A stretch of 64,000 bases of DNA, from assembly GCA_964543295.1 (NCBI GenBank), contig CAZIXA010000006.1:19124-83123 (forward strand). Reading direction: 5' to 3'. Positions within the stretch are counted from its first letter, which is position 1, and each line of letters opens with the position of its first letter. Shown here piece after piece: positions 17,941-25,874 of the stretch. The notes under the pieces were generated by a model. It did no database searches. It was not told where the DNA came from and saw only the letters and a list, made by a program, of their open reading frames with translations. Made by a program: the position numbers and the translations under genes. Source of the stretch: AE-B3B sp964543295. GTDB taxonomy: Bacteria > Aerophobota > Aerophobia > Aerophobales > AE-B3A.

Positions 17941-18133
17941 CCTAATCAAAACACCTCTCAAAACAGCCTTTTTACCACCCAGATTGACAAAGCCAACAAA
18001 AGCTATATGTTAAGGGACAAATCAGGCATGTGTGAATGTAGCTTATCCCATTACTCAGGAGGTTCTAGCGGTACCAGCTTGGATATGAACAGTTTAGGTG
18101 TCATTGTCGATGTTTTAAGGAGGAAAGGAGGTT

Positions 18134-18229
18134 ATGATGGTGAGGCAAACGATGTGTGAGATCCATAGGCTGGGTGTTACTCTCTGTGCTCCTTGGGCAC
18201 TACTATTGGTTTCTTGCAGCTGGGGGTAG
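18134..18229 (+). CDS. Short lipoprotein-signal-like ORF
   Basis: A strong AAAGGAGG site precedes ATG at 18134. The 31-residue product ends ALLLVSCSWG, which looks like a lipoprotein signal (lipobox LVSC) cut off right after the cysteine. It sits just before the metallo-hydrolase gene. It may be the severed export signal of that gene or a remnant of a lost lipoprotein. Confidence 0.35.
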   Translation: MMVRQTMCEIHRLGVTLCAPWALLLVSCSWG

Positions 18230-18259
18230 TGATTGTCTTCGTCAGAGGTGACTGCACAA

Positions 18260-18907
18260 ATGGAAGTGAAGCAAATGGTATCGAACATTCACTGGTTGGG
18301 CCATTCCAGTTTCCGCATTGAAGGCAATGGACTGGTGATCTACGTCGATCCCTGGAAGCTAGAAGATGGTCCCAAGGCTGACCTGATCTTGATTACCCAC
18401 GACCATCGTGATCACTGCTCTCCGGTGGATGTGGCCCAGGTTCAGAAGGAAGATTCAGCGATCGTCACGGTGGCGGCTGCAGCAGCCAAGCTTTCTGGGC
18501 AAATAGAAGTCGTGAAGCCCGGCGATGAACTTATAGTAAAGGGTGTACCTATGAGTACGGTGCCAGCTTACAACATCAACAAGTTTCGTAGTCCCGGGGT
18601 ACCCTTCCATCCTCAAGAGGCGGGCTATGTAGGATTTGTCTTCTCTCTTGAAGGGCGACGTATCTATCATGCTGGTGATACCGACTTTATACCGGAGATG
18701 GAGTCCCTGGATGTCGATATTGTGCTCCTGCCAGTGAGCGGTACCTACGTTATGACCGCCGACGAGGCGGCAGAGGCAGTGGCAGCCATCAAACCTCAGA
18801 TAGCCATTCCTATGCACATAAGCAGAGGTATTGGCTCCCTGACTGATGCCGAGTATTTCAAGGAGAAAGCGTCGATACCGGTTGAGATCCTTCCCATAGA
18901 GAAATAG
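18260..18907 (+). CDS. MBL-fold metal-dependent hydrolase (UPF0173-like)
   Basis: The protein shows the compact UPF0173 type of metallo-beta-lactamase fold: NIHWLGHSSFRIEG, then LILITHDHRDHC (HxHxDH zinc site) and later YHAGDTDF and AIPMHISRGIG. ATG 18260 with a GAGGTG site is preferred over the upstream TTG at 18233. The length is then about 215 residues. The natural substrate of this family is unknown. Element R1b follows immediately 3' of it. It may once have carried the lipoprotein signal found at 18134. Confidence 0.85.
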   Translation: MEVKQMVSNIHWLGHSSFRIEGNGLVIYVDPWKLEDGPKADLILITHDHRDHCSPVDVAQVQKEDSAIVTVAAAAAKLSGQIEVVKPGDELIVKGVPMSTVPAYNINKFRSPGVPFHPQEAGYVGFVFSLEGRRIYHAGDTDFIPEMESLDVDIVLLPVSGTYVMTADEAAEAVAAIKPQIAIPMHISRGIGSLTDAEYFKEKASIPVEILPIEK

Positions 18908-18919
18908 GAGTCTATGCGT

Positions 18920-19075
18920 CAATATGCGTCAAATTGACAAGAAGGAAAAACGCAGTAGAGGCTCATATGGACACTTTCTCGACCTGAGGCGACCTATAAA
19001 ATCTAGGTAAACCCAAAGTTCCTCTATCGAGAGAATTTTATCAAGTCAGTTGTGGGACAGAGGGATTTTAGGGGA
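18920..19075 (+). repeat. R1 element, copy b
   Basis: CCTCTATCGAGAGAATTTTA followed by CAGTTGTGGGACAGAGGGAT, co-oriented with and 3' of the hydrolase gene. CCTCT and AGAGG can pair. Confidence 0.6.
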
Positions 19076-19213
19076 AAGATGATAGATTTTTCTTGTAGTG
19101 TAGGCGAGGAGGTGATAGAAGAGAGACGATTCAAGATGTAGGAATAAGACGAAGTGAAAGAGGTGTTTAAATGGGAGATAAACGGGAGAAATTATTTATT
19201 CTTAAGACTCTGA

Positions 19214-19678
19214 GATAAACAAGTAAATCGTCTTGGTGAAATAATAAAGAAAAAGCTAGAAAAAGACCCTAGTAGCAATATCATCATATGTGGTGACTTG
19301 AATGATTCGCCTGGTCTGGATGACCAAGAAGAAGCTGCAAATGTGGAGGACTTAATAGGCAAAATTGTGAAACCCCTCGTGCTAGAAGAGGGGACACAAG
19401 TAGCAACTTACAGTCCCACCTTAGAGCATAGGGATGTAGATATAAATGAGGAATTATGGACGGAAAAAAGGAAAGGTCATGGTCCTATTCAATTTAATTA
19501 TTTCTTTCTCGCAAAAGGTGCGAATGATGAATTTCTTCAGCTAGATCATGTTTATCCAGAAGAATTTCACAATATACTCAAAGCATCTGATCATATTCCG
19601 ATTGTTTTGGACCTTGGAGAGGAACGAGTGGAGAGAAAGACACGGAAAGGAGCTAATCCCCAAACAAAGGAAAGTTAG
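19214..19678 (+). pseudogene. 5'-truncated endonuclease/exonuclease/phosphatase gene
   Basis: Directly after a TGA the frame reads KQVNRLGEIIKKKLEKDP and then IIICGDLNDSPG, the central motif of the EEP (DNase I/exonuclease III) family. Near the end come LDHVY and ASDHIPIVLDL (catalytic Asp-His). The N-terminal half with the first metal site is missing, so it cannot be catalytically complete. A TTG at 19298 opens the remaining frame. The 3' end overlaps the reading region before the archaemetzincin gene. Confidence 0.7.
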
Positions 19679-19787
19679 ATATCCCTGCCAAGAATGTAGC
19701 AAGATTCAGGACAGGGGGAACATCAGAGATGGAGAAAAACTTAGTATTACAACTAGGCAAATAAGTAAGCAGGAGGAGAAGACAAGA

Positions 19788-20405
19788 ATGCTCTGCCTTC
19801 TCAGTTTTATGATGGTTCTTTTCTTAGGTTGCATGCCAGGATCTTCTACTGGTAGAAAGGCAGAAATGAGACCAATCTATTTAATTCCAGTGGGGAAAAT
19901 AGAACAGGACCTGCTGGCTCATCTTTCTAGCCTAATAGAGGAGATATTTCCTTTTTCAGTCAAGGTAGATGAGGCCCTTCCCCATCCTGATTATGCCTAT
20001 AATAAAAGGAGAGGTCAGTACAAATCCGATCTCATTTTAGGAAGATTACAAAAGCTGGACCTACAAGAAGCAGAGAAAATTTTAGGGGCGGTTGATTTAG
20101 ACCTATACACTCCTGGGTTGAACTTTGTTTTCGGGCAGGCTTCAATGGTAGGCAAGGTTGCTCTGATTGCCCTGCCTCGATTAAGACAGGAATTCTACGG
20201 ATTACCTGAAGATGAAAAGCTCTACTATTCTCGAGCTGTCAAGGAAGCGGTGCATGAGTTGGGTCATACCTTTGGATTGGGCCACTGCAAGAAAAGAGAA
20301 TGCGTGATGTATTTCTCTAACAGCTTGGCTGATACTGATTATAAGGGAAAGGAATTTTGTGAGGATTGTCTGAATAAGCTATCCTTCAAAGAAAGTGAGC
20401 GTTAA
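19788..20405 (+). CDS. amzA: Archaemetzincin-family zinc metalloprotease, exported lipoprotein
   Basis: This protein of about 205 residues carries HELGHTFGLGHC, the metzincin zinc site extended by the archaemetzincin cysteine. Further cysteines follow (RECVMYFSNS and FCEDCL) and form the family's second zinc site. The start at ATG 19788 has an AGGAGGAG site and gives a lipoprotein signal, MLCLLSFMMVLFLGC, so the enzyme should be anchored outside the inner membrane, which is uncommon for this mostly cytosolic family. It is followed after 42 bases by a flavodoxin gene. Confidence 0.85.
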   Translation: MLCLLSFMMVLFLGCMPGSSTGRKAEMRPIYLIPVGKIEQDLLAHLSSLIEEIFPFSVKVDEALPHPDYAYNKRRGQYKSDLILGRLQKLDLQEAEKILGAVDLDLYTPGLNFVFGQASMVGKVALIALPRLRQEFYGLPEDEKLYYSRAVKEAVHELGHTFGLGHCKKRECVMYFSNSLADTDYKGKEFCEDCLNKLSFKESER

Positions 20406-20447
20406 AACCAGAATTTGAACTTGCCAGATTAGAGTGAAGTGGGTGAA

Positions 20448-20930
20448 ATGAAGATATGGGTAATCTATTATTCTCAAACCGGAAAAACAGAGAGAGTGGC
20501 AAAGGAATTGGCTGATATACTTAAGAGCCGAGGAGCAGAAGTAAAACAAGCTCGGATAGAACCTGAAGAAGAAAAAGATTACCATACTAATATAATAGAG
20601 GCACGGAAAGGCGTGGCAGCCAAGATAAAGCCTACTCTAACCGATGTCTCAGCTTATGACTTGGTTTGCGTGGGCACACCTGTCTGGTCATCTTTTCCGG
20701 CCCCACCTGTCAATGGCTACCTTGCCACTTGTTCTGGGCTTACGAGTAAGAAAGCTGCCTGTTTTGCAACCTATGGTGGAGGGAGTGCAAGAAGTACCCT
20801 GGAAAAGTTAAGGGCAAAGCTTGAAGAAAAAGGAGCAAAGGTTATTGGTTCTTTGGGTATTGACTCCACCAGACCGTTCAGTGATAAATTAAAAGATTGT
20901 ATTAGAGATTTTGCCAAAAACTTATGTTAG
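20448..20930 (+). CDS. Flavodoxin-like protein
   Basis: The start MKIWVIYYSQTGKTERVAKE is the FMN phosphate loop of flavodoxins. It is followed by CVGTPVWSSFPAPPVNGYL and FATYGGGSARSTLEKL, which surround the isoalloxazine ring. The length is 160 residues from ATG 20448; GTG 20439 is an alternative. It is one of three flavodoxin-fold genes in the two accessory zones (also 25875 and 61817), pointing to flavin-based electron transfer or quinone reduction under stress. Confidence 0.85.
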   Translation: MKIWVIYYSQTGKTERVAKELADILKSRGAEVKQARIEPEEEKDYHTNIIEARKGVAAKIKPTLTDVSAYDLVCVGTPVWSSFPAPPVNGYLATCSGLTSKKAACFATYGGGSARSTLEKLRAKLEEKGAKVIGSLGIDSTRPFSDKLKDCIRDFAKNLC

Positions 20931-21091
20931 GAGAAGTTAGCGAACTATACCGATGCAACCATAGAGCTAATTGAGCTACTCTGCTGTTTGATTTTTGATG
21001 AGCCTGGCCAGATTGGTTTCTTTGAATCAGAACACAGAGCGTTAAATACAGAACAGGAAAATTATCAGAATAGTTAAAAAAGGAGAAGAAA

Positions 21092-22219
21092 ATGGCTAAG
21101 TTAAAGAAAGTAAGTTTAGGCTTAATGGTTTTGCTGTTGGTTCTTCCAGGGATGGCTTTTACCCAAGAAAAGTCCGAGATAACGGTAGATGGAATTTGGC
21201 TTTCCCCTACGGGGGTCGAGGATTTCGTTGGCTACGAGGGAAAATATACTGAAACTTACACTGCCTCAGGAGTACCTCCTGAGGTGACCGTGGATTATGG
21301 ATACAAAGTCTCCCCTATAATTTTATCTCCTGAGAGTAAAGTAACACCTAAGCTGGAGGCTATCTTTAGACCTGGGGAAGAAACAGGAATAAGGCTAACC
21401 TATTGGGCAACCAGTGGAAGCGCCAGTCAAAGTGGCGAGATGCCAGGTATGAGCCTTGAAGAAGGAATGGACACATATACGTTTACCACAGATTACGCCT
21501 ACCTGTGGAATGAACTTTTTTCCTCCTACTATGAGGTAGATGGTGTATATTACCCTAACAATGCAGCAACCCAATACAGCTCCTCTAATGAGTTTGAAAT
21601 TTCGAATGTAGAGTGCATGCTTGATTTTCCTATCCGAAACTCCTCTAAGACAGGGATCAGTCTATTAGGCGGACTAAGACTCAGCTCTTGGAAGGACGAG
21701 TTAAATGGAGAAGTTAGCGGTACTTTGCATTATGATTGGACCGGGGACTGTTATTGGCACGATGAATACCATCTTACGGGCACATCAAGTAGCGATTTTT
21801 CAGGGATAGGGCCAACCATTGGAGGTGTTGGTGAACTTAAGCTGCTCGATTGGTTAAGTCTTCAAGGTAAATTCACCTGCTCACTTTTAACTGGTGAAGC
21901 AAAAAGGGCTGCTAATCTGACAGATATCGATGAGTATCACGAGATAGATTATTACTACGATTATGAAGAAACAGGAACGCTTACGGGCACCTTTCCGGCT
22001 GAGGATAAAAGAACAGTCTCTGTACCAGTCAACGAATTCCAGATTGGACTAGTCATTCAAAGGGGTGGTTTTATCGCTAAAGTTGGATATTTTAGCTCAA
22101 CCTGGACGGATATTGCTGCAGCTCCTACTTTTGATTATCCAAGTGCAACTTGGGATTTAACCAGGCGGAAAACGGTGAAATTTAGTGGACCTAGTGTCAC
22201 GATTGGAATGAGATTCTAG
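21092..22219 (+). CDS. Predicted outer-membrane beta-barrel protein
   Basis: The 375-residue protein has a clear signal peptide (LGLMVLLLVLPGMAFTQE). It then consists of alternating polar and aromatic strands rich in Tyr, Trp and Thr, and ends in SVTIGMRF with a C-terminal phenylalanine, the usual mark for outer-membrane assembly. Only one cysteine-containing strand pair (NVECMLDF, GDCYWHDEY) breaks the pattern. I cannot assign a substrate. It is an AAGGAG-started single gene; the space before it (20931-21091) shows no repeats. Confidence 0.65.
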   Translation: MAKLKKVSLGLMVLLLVLPGMAFTQEKSEITVDGIWLSPTGVEDFVGYEGKYTETYTASGVPPEVTVDYGYKVSPIILSPESKVTPKLEAIFRPGEETGIRLTYWATSGSASQSGEMPGMSLEEGMDTYTFTTDYAYLWNELFSSYYEVDGVYYPNNAATQYSSSNEFEISNVECMLDFPIRNSSKTGISLLGGLRLSSWKDELNGEVSGTLHYDWTGDCYWHDEYHLTGTSSSDFSGIGPTIGGVGELKLLDWLSLQGKFTCSLLTGEAKRAANLTDIDEYHEIDYYYDYEETGTLTGTFPAEDKRTVSVPVNEFQIGLVIQRGGFIAKVGYFSSTWTDIAAAPTFDYPSATWDLTRRKTVKFSGPSVTIGMRF

Positions 22220-22254
22220 GCAAAGAGGAAAACACAAAAAGCAAGAGCAACATT

Positions 22255-22357
22255 CATACTCAACTTCAACCCCAAGAGGCTCAGCAAGGATCTTATCTCT
22301 ATTTGTCTGGCGGACCTTTATGGCGGCAAGTTTTCTGGCTAGCTCATCAAAAGCCAT
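22255..22357 (-). pseudogene. Internal fragment of the DUF6775-like gene
   Basis: On the minus strand it reads DELARKLAAIKVRQTNRDK and AEPLGVEVEYE, matching NELARKLAAIRVRQVNRNK and AEPLEGEVEYE inside the intact gene at 29457-30281. The match then stops abruptly. It is a displaced internal piece lying tail to tail with the barrel gene. Confidence 0.75.
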
Positions 22358-22426
22358 CTAATACCCATCAAATCACCAGAGCAGGGGAAATCCCCCCTCA
22401 AAACAGCCTCCGAATGAGTCTCTTTT

Positions 22427-22454
22427 TTGACACACTCTTGTCTTTAGCTACGAT
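22427..22454 (+). promoter_or_regulatory. Type-A repeated promoter, copy A2 (HU gene)
   Basis: TTGACA at 22427, a 16-base spacer ending TTTAGC, then TACGAT at 22449. It drives the intact HU gene at 22500 and may represent the ancestral promoter-HU-R1 arrangement. Confidence 0.65.
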
Positions 22455-22499
22455 GACAGCTAATCCTTCACAAACAATCACCCAAACGGGGAGGCAAAA

Positions 22500-22772
22500 A
22501 TGAACAAAGCAGAATTAGTAGAAGAAGTGGCAAAGCAGACAGGACTAACAAAGAGAACATCTAGGGAAGCGGTTGATGCAGTAATCTCAGCCATAACTGA
22601 CTCCCTGGCCAGAGAAGAAAAAGTTACTTTAGTCGGTTTTGGCACCTTCCAAGTCATGGAAAGAAAGGCACGAAGAGGAGTCAACCCCCAAACCAGAGGA
22701 ACTATCCAGATCCCAGCCAAAAAGGTTCCCAAGTTTAGACCGGGGAAGGAGTTAAGGGAAAAGGTAAAATAA
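22500..22772 (+). CDS. hup: HU family DNA-binding protein, intact copy
   Basis: This is a complete 90-residue HU: MNKAELVEEVAKQTGLTKRT at the start, the body VTLVGFGTFQVMERKARRG, and the DNA-binding arm tip NPQTRGTIQIPAKKVPKF. HU bends and compacts DNA. It is one of two intact copies among at least eight HU genes or pieces in this window. Promoter A2 lies upstream and R1c starts at its stop codon. Confidence 0.95.
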   Translation: MNKAELVEEVAKQTGLTKRTSREAVDAVISAITDSLAREEKVTLVGFGTFQVMERKARRGVNPQTRGTIQIPAKKVPKFRPGKELREKVK

Positions 22773-22945
22773 GCAAAAATAGCTAAAATAATCTTTTATA
22801 CCAATTCACAAGAACAAAAGACGCACATAGAGGCTCATAGAGCCGTTTTCTCAAGGCAAGGCGACCTATAAGACCTAGGTAAAATTGAGACTCCTCTATC
22901 AAGAGATTTTTATCAAGCCAGTTGTAGGATACAAAGGTTTTAAAG
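22773..22945 (+). repeat. R1 element, copy c, directly after HU
   Basis: From the HU stop it reads AAGCAAAAATAGCTAAAATA, then AAAAGACGCACATAGAGGCT, GACCTAGGTAAAATTGAGAC and CTCCTCTATCAAGAGATTTT. It is the fullest copy. Confidence 0.65.
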
Positions 22946-23166
22946 CAAAACCGCCCTTTGGCAAGATACTCTCCCTGTTATCAGGATAGAGTTTTATTAT
23001 TTGAGCAGCCCTAGCCATAGATAAAATATGGAGAAGGCTCACCACTTTATGGGAGGATCCTAATACTAACGTGGGGAAACACCACCACAGTAATTATAAC
23101 TAAGTCACCAATTTGTCTAACCCATCAATCTCAAACCCACCTTTTAAAAAGGTAGCTTTATCGTCT
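22946..23166. other. Gap between R1c and the OLD-family gene
   Basis: I see no gene, repeat or clear signal here. Two genes converge on it, so a terminator is expected, but none stands out. Confidence 0.4.
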
Positions 23167-24891
23167 TCATAATAAGCCCTCTACTTTATCCTTCAATGTA
23201 TCTATCTTCTCTCTGGCGATTCTACCTTTAGAATGACACCACATCAAATTAAGTGGCCTTTTGTCTCTTCGATTGCCTGGTGGAGCGTCAATTCCAAGAA
23301 AAGTTTCTATATCTTTATCAAAGAAATCAATAGATTTGGTGAATTCATTTTTTTGCTCCTCAATAAATTGGTTAATAATTTCATGTACATTTTTATTCTC
23401 GTCTTTGTCCGCTAAAATCGAATGATATATCCCTAATTCTTTTAACAGATTCATATATCTATGAATATTAAACTTTCCCATTGCGTCTAAAACATAAACT
23501 CTCTTTTCCTTTAAATCATACCATTCGTTTTTTATGAGATAGTCAATAAATATTTTCTCTGTAGCTCCTCCGCATATAAGCACAATATCGGTAAAAAATG
23601 CACAGCACCGCTCTGAATCTAGCCACAAAAGATAACGAATTGCTTCTTCTTCTATTCTCGTAGCATCGTCTGTATCACCCATTTTTCTTTTAATTCTGTT
23701 TTTTGTGGGTTCATCAACTGACGGATCATTCAATTTACTTTGAAGTAATTGTGCCAGTTCGTTATTTTCCTCAACTATAGTCTTTCGTGTATGTTCTGAC
23801 ACTTGAAACACCTGTGTGATGCCGTTTTCCCTCTTTAATTTTATTAAAGCAGAAATATCCTCAATATTCTTACTTACAAAAAATGGTGAATGAGTAGCCA
23901 CAATAATCTGCTGTCCGTCTTCAGAAGACAATGACTTTAAACTGGCGTTAAGAAATTCTTGTTGGCCTGGATGCAAAAACACCTCAGGTTCGTCAAATTA
24001 TATCAGAGTAAGTTCTGGCGAAAATTCTTTCTTTTTATAGGTTTTCTTTTCAACATATTGGGAAGAAAGTTTCAGAAGAGTATAAATCAAGTGTCTTTGT
24101 AACCCTTGTCCGAGGTATTTGATGTCTATTTCTTCATCTAAAGTCTTATCTACAGCATAGTGCGAAACTAAGTTTTTTATTATGTCTTCGGGTCTCACAG
24201 GGTTTATGTTTATGTTAAATTCCACCGCCCACTCTTTCAAATTATCATTTATTTCCTTCCTCAATTTACTTAATGAAAAACCATCTTTGGATGCCTCATC
24301 CTTAAATTTAATGTTAAATTCTTCAAAAGCTTTATTTAAACTCACAAAAGAGTCGCTACCTTTAACAACTTTTTTCATAACAAAGGTTGTTATGTCCCTT
24401 AAAGGCGATGGCCCAGATAACTTCAAAGTTTCATCAATTTTGGTTACTTCTGGGATGTAAATCACCGACCCTAATTTAGCTTGGGAAATATTTTTTGCAC
24501 CATAAAACAGGTTTTCTGAGAGAATGCCATTCTCATAACCATATATATTGCTTTGATTGACTTTCACTCTGTTTTTGTCTTCTGATTTAAGATATTTTCT
24601 TACTTTTAGGATATTACCTGGGTTCTCATACTCATCTTTCAAATTGCTAAATTCTTCGTCAGTTAGCAAATATTCTAGTTCAACCCAGCTTTCAATATCT
24701 TCTCTTTGAAACTTTGGGAAATCCGATCTCTCGTTGAATTTAATTCCATCTTCATAGAAAATCCTTAAAGCCGTTAGAACATTCGATTTCCCCGCATTAT
24801 TAGCTCCAACAAGCACAGTGTAGTCATAGGGGTCGAATTTCGCCTCTTTTATTGAACGAAAATTATGGATTGTCATTGATTTTATTTTCAT
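23167..24891 (-). pseudogene. OLD-family ATPase/TOPRIM nuclease interrupted by an in-frame stop
   Basis: The whole frame would encode about 574 residues. The first part (23998-24891) has the Walker A VGANNAGKSNVLTALR near residue 28. Translation stops at TAA (23998-24000) inside what should be the Walker B strand: LTLI-stop-FDEPEVFLHP, where the family has a Leu codon, and TTA to TAA is a single change. The frame continues unbroken to 23167, through ATHSPFFVS and a TOPRIM domain. The TOPRIM motif is also altered: ICGGATEK has Gly where the catalytic Glu is expected. OLD proteins are ATP-driven nucleases, often anti-phage. Confidence 0.8.
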
Positions 24892-24988
24892 ATACTCGCC
24901 TCATTTAATTTCCAGCCACTTTCTTATAACTCATTATACGAAATCCATCGCTTACCCAAAAACTCCCCTAATACCATCCTCTCCTCAT

Positions 24989-25017
24989 AAACTAAGCCAA
25001 AACCCAATAATTGTCAA
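24989..25017 (-). promoter_or_regulatory. Type-B-like promoter of the OLD gene
   Basis: On the minus strand TTGACA, a 17-base spacer containing GGGTTTTGGC, then TAGTTT. It is back to back with R4a and promoter A3. Confidence 0.5.
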
Positions 25018-25028
25018 CCTTTCATAGC

Positions 25029-25143
25029 TCTACCTTAACTTGCGACGTCGCAAGTTTCCACCAAATCCGCACCAAAATCCAACCACACCACACTTTCCCC
25101 AATTTGTCAAGCTAATCAAACACCTCTCTAAACTGGCCTTCTT
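25029..25143 (+). repeat. R4 repeat, copy a, with 16-base palindrome
   Basis: Contains the perfect palindrome CTTGCGACGTCGCAAG (25039-25054), then CCACCAAATCCGCACCA and CAATTTGTCAAGCTAATCAA. It precedes promoter A3. The second copy is at 25642. Confidence 0.7.
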
Positions 25144-25170
25144 TGACACATCCTTCTTTTTCCCTAAGAT
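25143..25170 (+). promoter_or_regulatory. Type-A repeated promoter, copy A3
   Basis: TTGACA at 25143, a 16-base spacer, TAAGAT at 25165. CTGGCCTTCT directly upstream is shared with copy A4. Confidence 0.65.
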
Positions 25171-25215
25171 AAAGATAATCCTAATGTGAAAGAGGTGAAT
25201 GAGGGAGGTGTAAAA

Positions 25216-25506
25216 ATGCCAGGCGCATGCGGTTTAGCTTGTGAAGTCTGCGGATTTCGAGAAAAAGGGCTTTGTCTTGTTGACGGTGGTTGTGTAGCGG
25301 GGACCGATCCAAAAGCTCCAGAGAAGCTGGAGAAATTCAAAGCAGCGGCGGGGCATCCCTGCTATGTACTTGAGTGTGCTATAAAGAATGAGATAGACCA
25401 CTGCTTTAGATGCGAGAAGTTCCCCTGCAACATCCATTATCATCAACAGGAGATTTATAGTAAGAAACTCCTTGACATGATTAAGGAAATGCTAGGAAAG
25501 AAGTAA
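25216..25506 (+). CDS. DUF3795-like cysteine-rich protein
   Basis: From ATG 25216 (GGAGGTGTAAAA site) the protein is 96 residues and starts MPGACGLACEVCGF. It has about ten cysteines, including CRCEKFPC-like spacing in HCFRCEKFPCNIH. This matches the DUF3795 family of probable zinc- or Fe-S-binding proteins of unknown role. It is carried between promoter A3 and element R5b in the accessory zone. Confidence 0.75.
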   Translation: MPGACGLACEVCGFREKGLCLVDGGCVAGTDPKAPEKLEKFKAAAGHPCYVLECAIKNEIDHCFRCEKFPCNIHYHQQEIYSKKLLDMIKEMLGKK

Positions 25507-25549
25507 AGGAATTATGGCCGATACCGAACTTCTCCCTTAGATCTTCGTC

Positions 25550-25636
25550 AGACCCGCAGCTTAGCTCTAACAAGACAGGCTCCTTGGGCCGAGCAGACCA
25601 TGACCCTGCCGGGGCTAAGTATCGGGTCTTTAATTT
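25550..25636 (+). repeat. R5 element, copy b (hairpin with U-tail)
   Basis: AGACCCG (25550-25556) pairs with CGGGTCT (25623-25629). Inside, CTTAGCTC pairs with GGGGCTAAG. TTTAATTTT follows. It may end the DUF3795 transcript. Confidence 0.65.
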
Positions 25637-25641
25637 TACCC

Positions 25642-25786
25642 CTCTATTTTAACTTGCGACGTCGCAACTTTCCACCAAATCTGCACCATCAAACCCAAAA
25701 TCACACCACACTTCCACCAGTTTGTCAAGCTAGTCAAAAAGCCGGTCGGAAACCTAATCAAAACACCCCTCAAAACTGGCCTTCTT
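25642..25786 (+). repeat. R4 repeat, copy b
   Basis: Palindrome TTGCGACGTCGCAA at 25654-25667, then TTTCCACCAAATCTGCACCA and AGTTTGTCAAGCTAGTCAAA. It lies in front of promoter A4. Confidence 0.7.
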
Positions 25787-25813
25787 TGACACTCTTCACG
25801 TTTGAGCTAAGAT
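25786..25813 (+). promoter_or_regulatory. Type-A repeated promoter, copy A4
   Basis: TTGACA at 25786, a 16-base spacer ending TTTGAGC, TAAGAT at 25808. It drives the flavodoxin gene. Confidence 0.65.
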
Positions 25814-25874
25814 AAAGTCGCTCTTAAACTTTAACCCTAAGAGAGAAAGCGAAGTGAGGAGGTGATAAATAAAA

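Noticed and set aside
17890..18159. An 89-codon plus-strand frame
   Set aside because: It runs through element R5a and a promoter-like sequence that recur elsewhere as non-coding DNA, and it has no ribosome site.
19548..19787. Extended N-terminus of the archaemetzincin from 19548
   Set aside because: It overlaps the EEP remnant in another frame and would bury the lipoprotein signal; ATG 19788 has a strong ribosome site.
23998..24000. TAA in the OLD gene as a recoded codon
   Set aside because: TAA is the normal stop of many genes here, and a TTA-to-TAA change explains it more simply.
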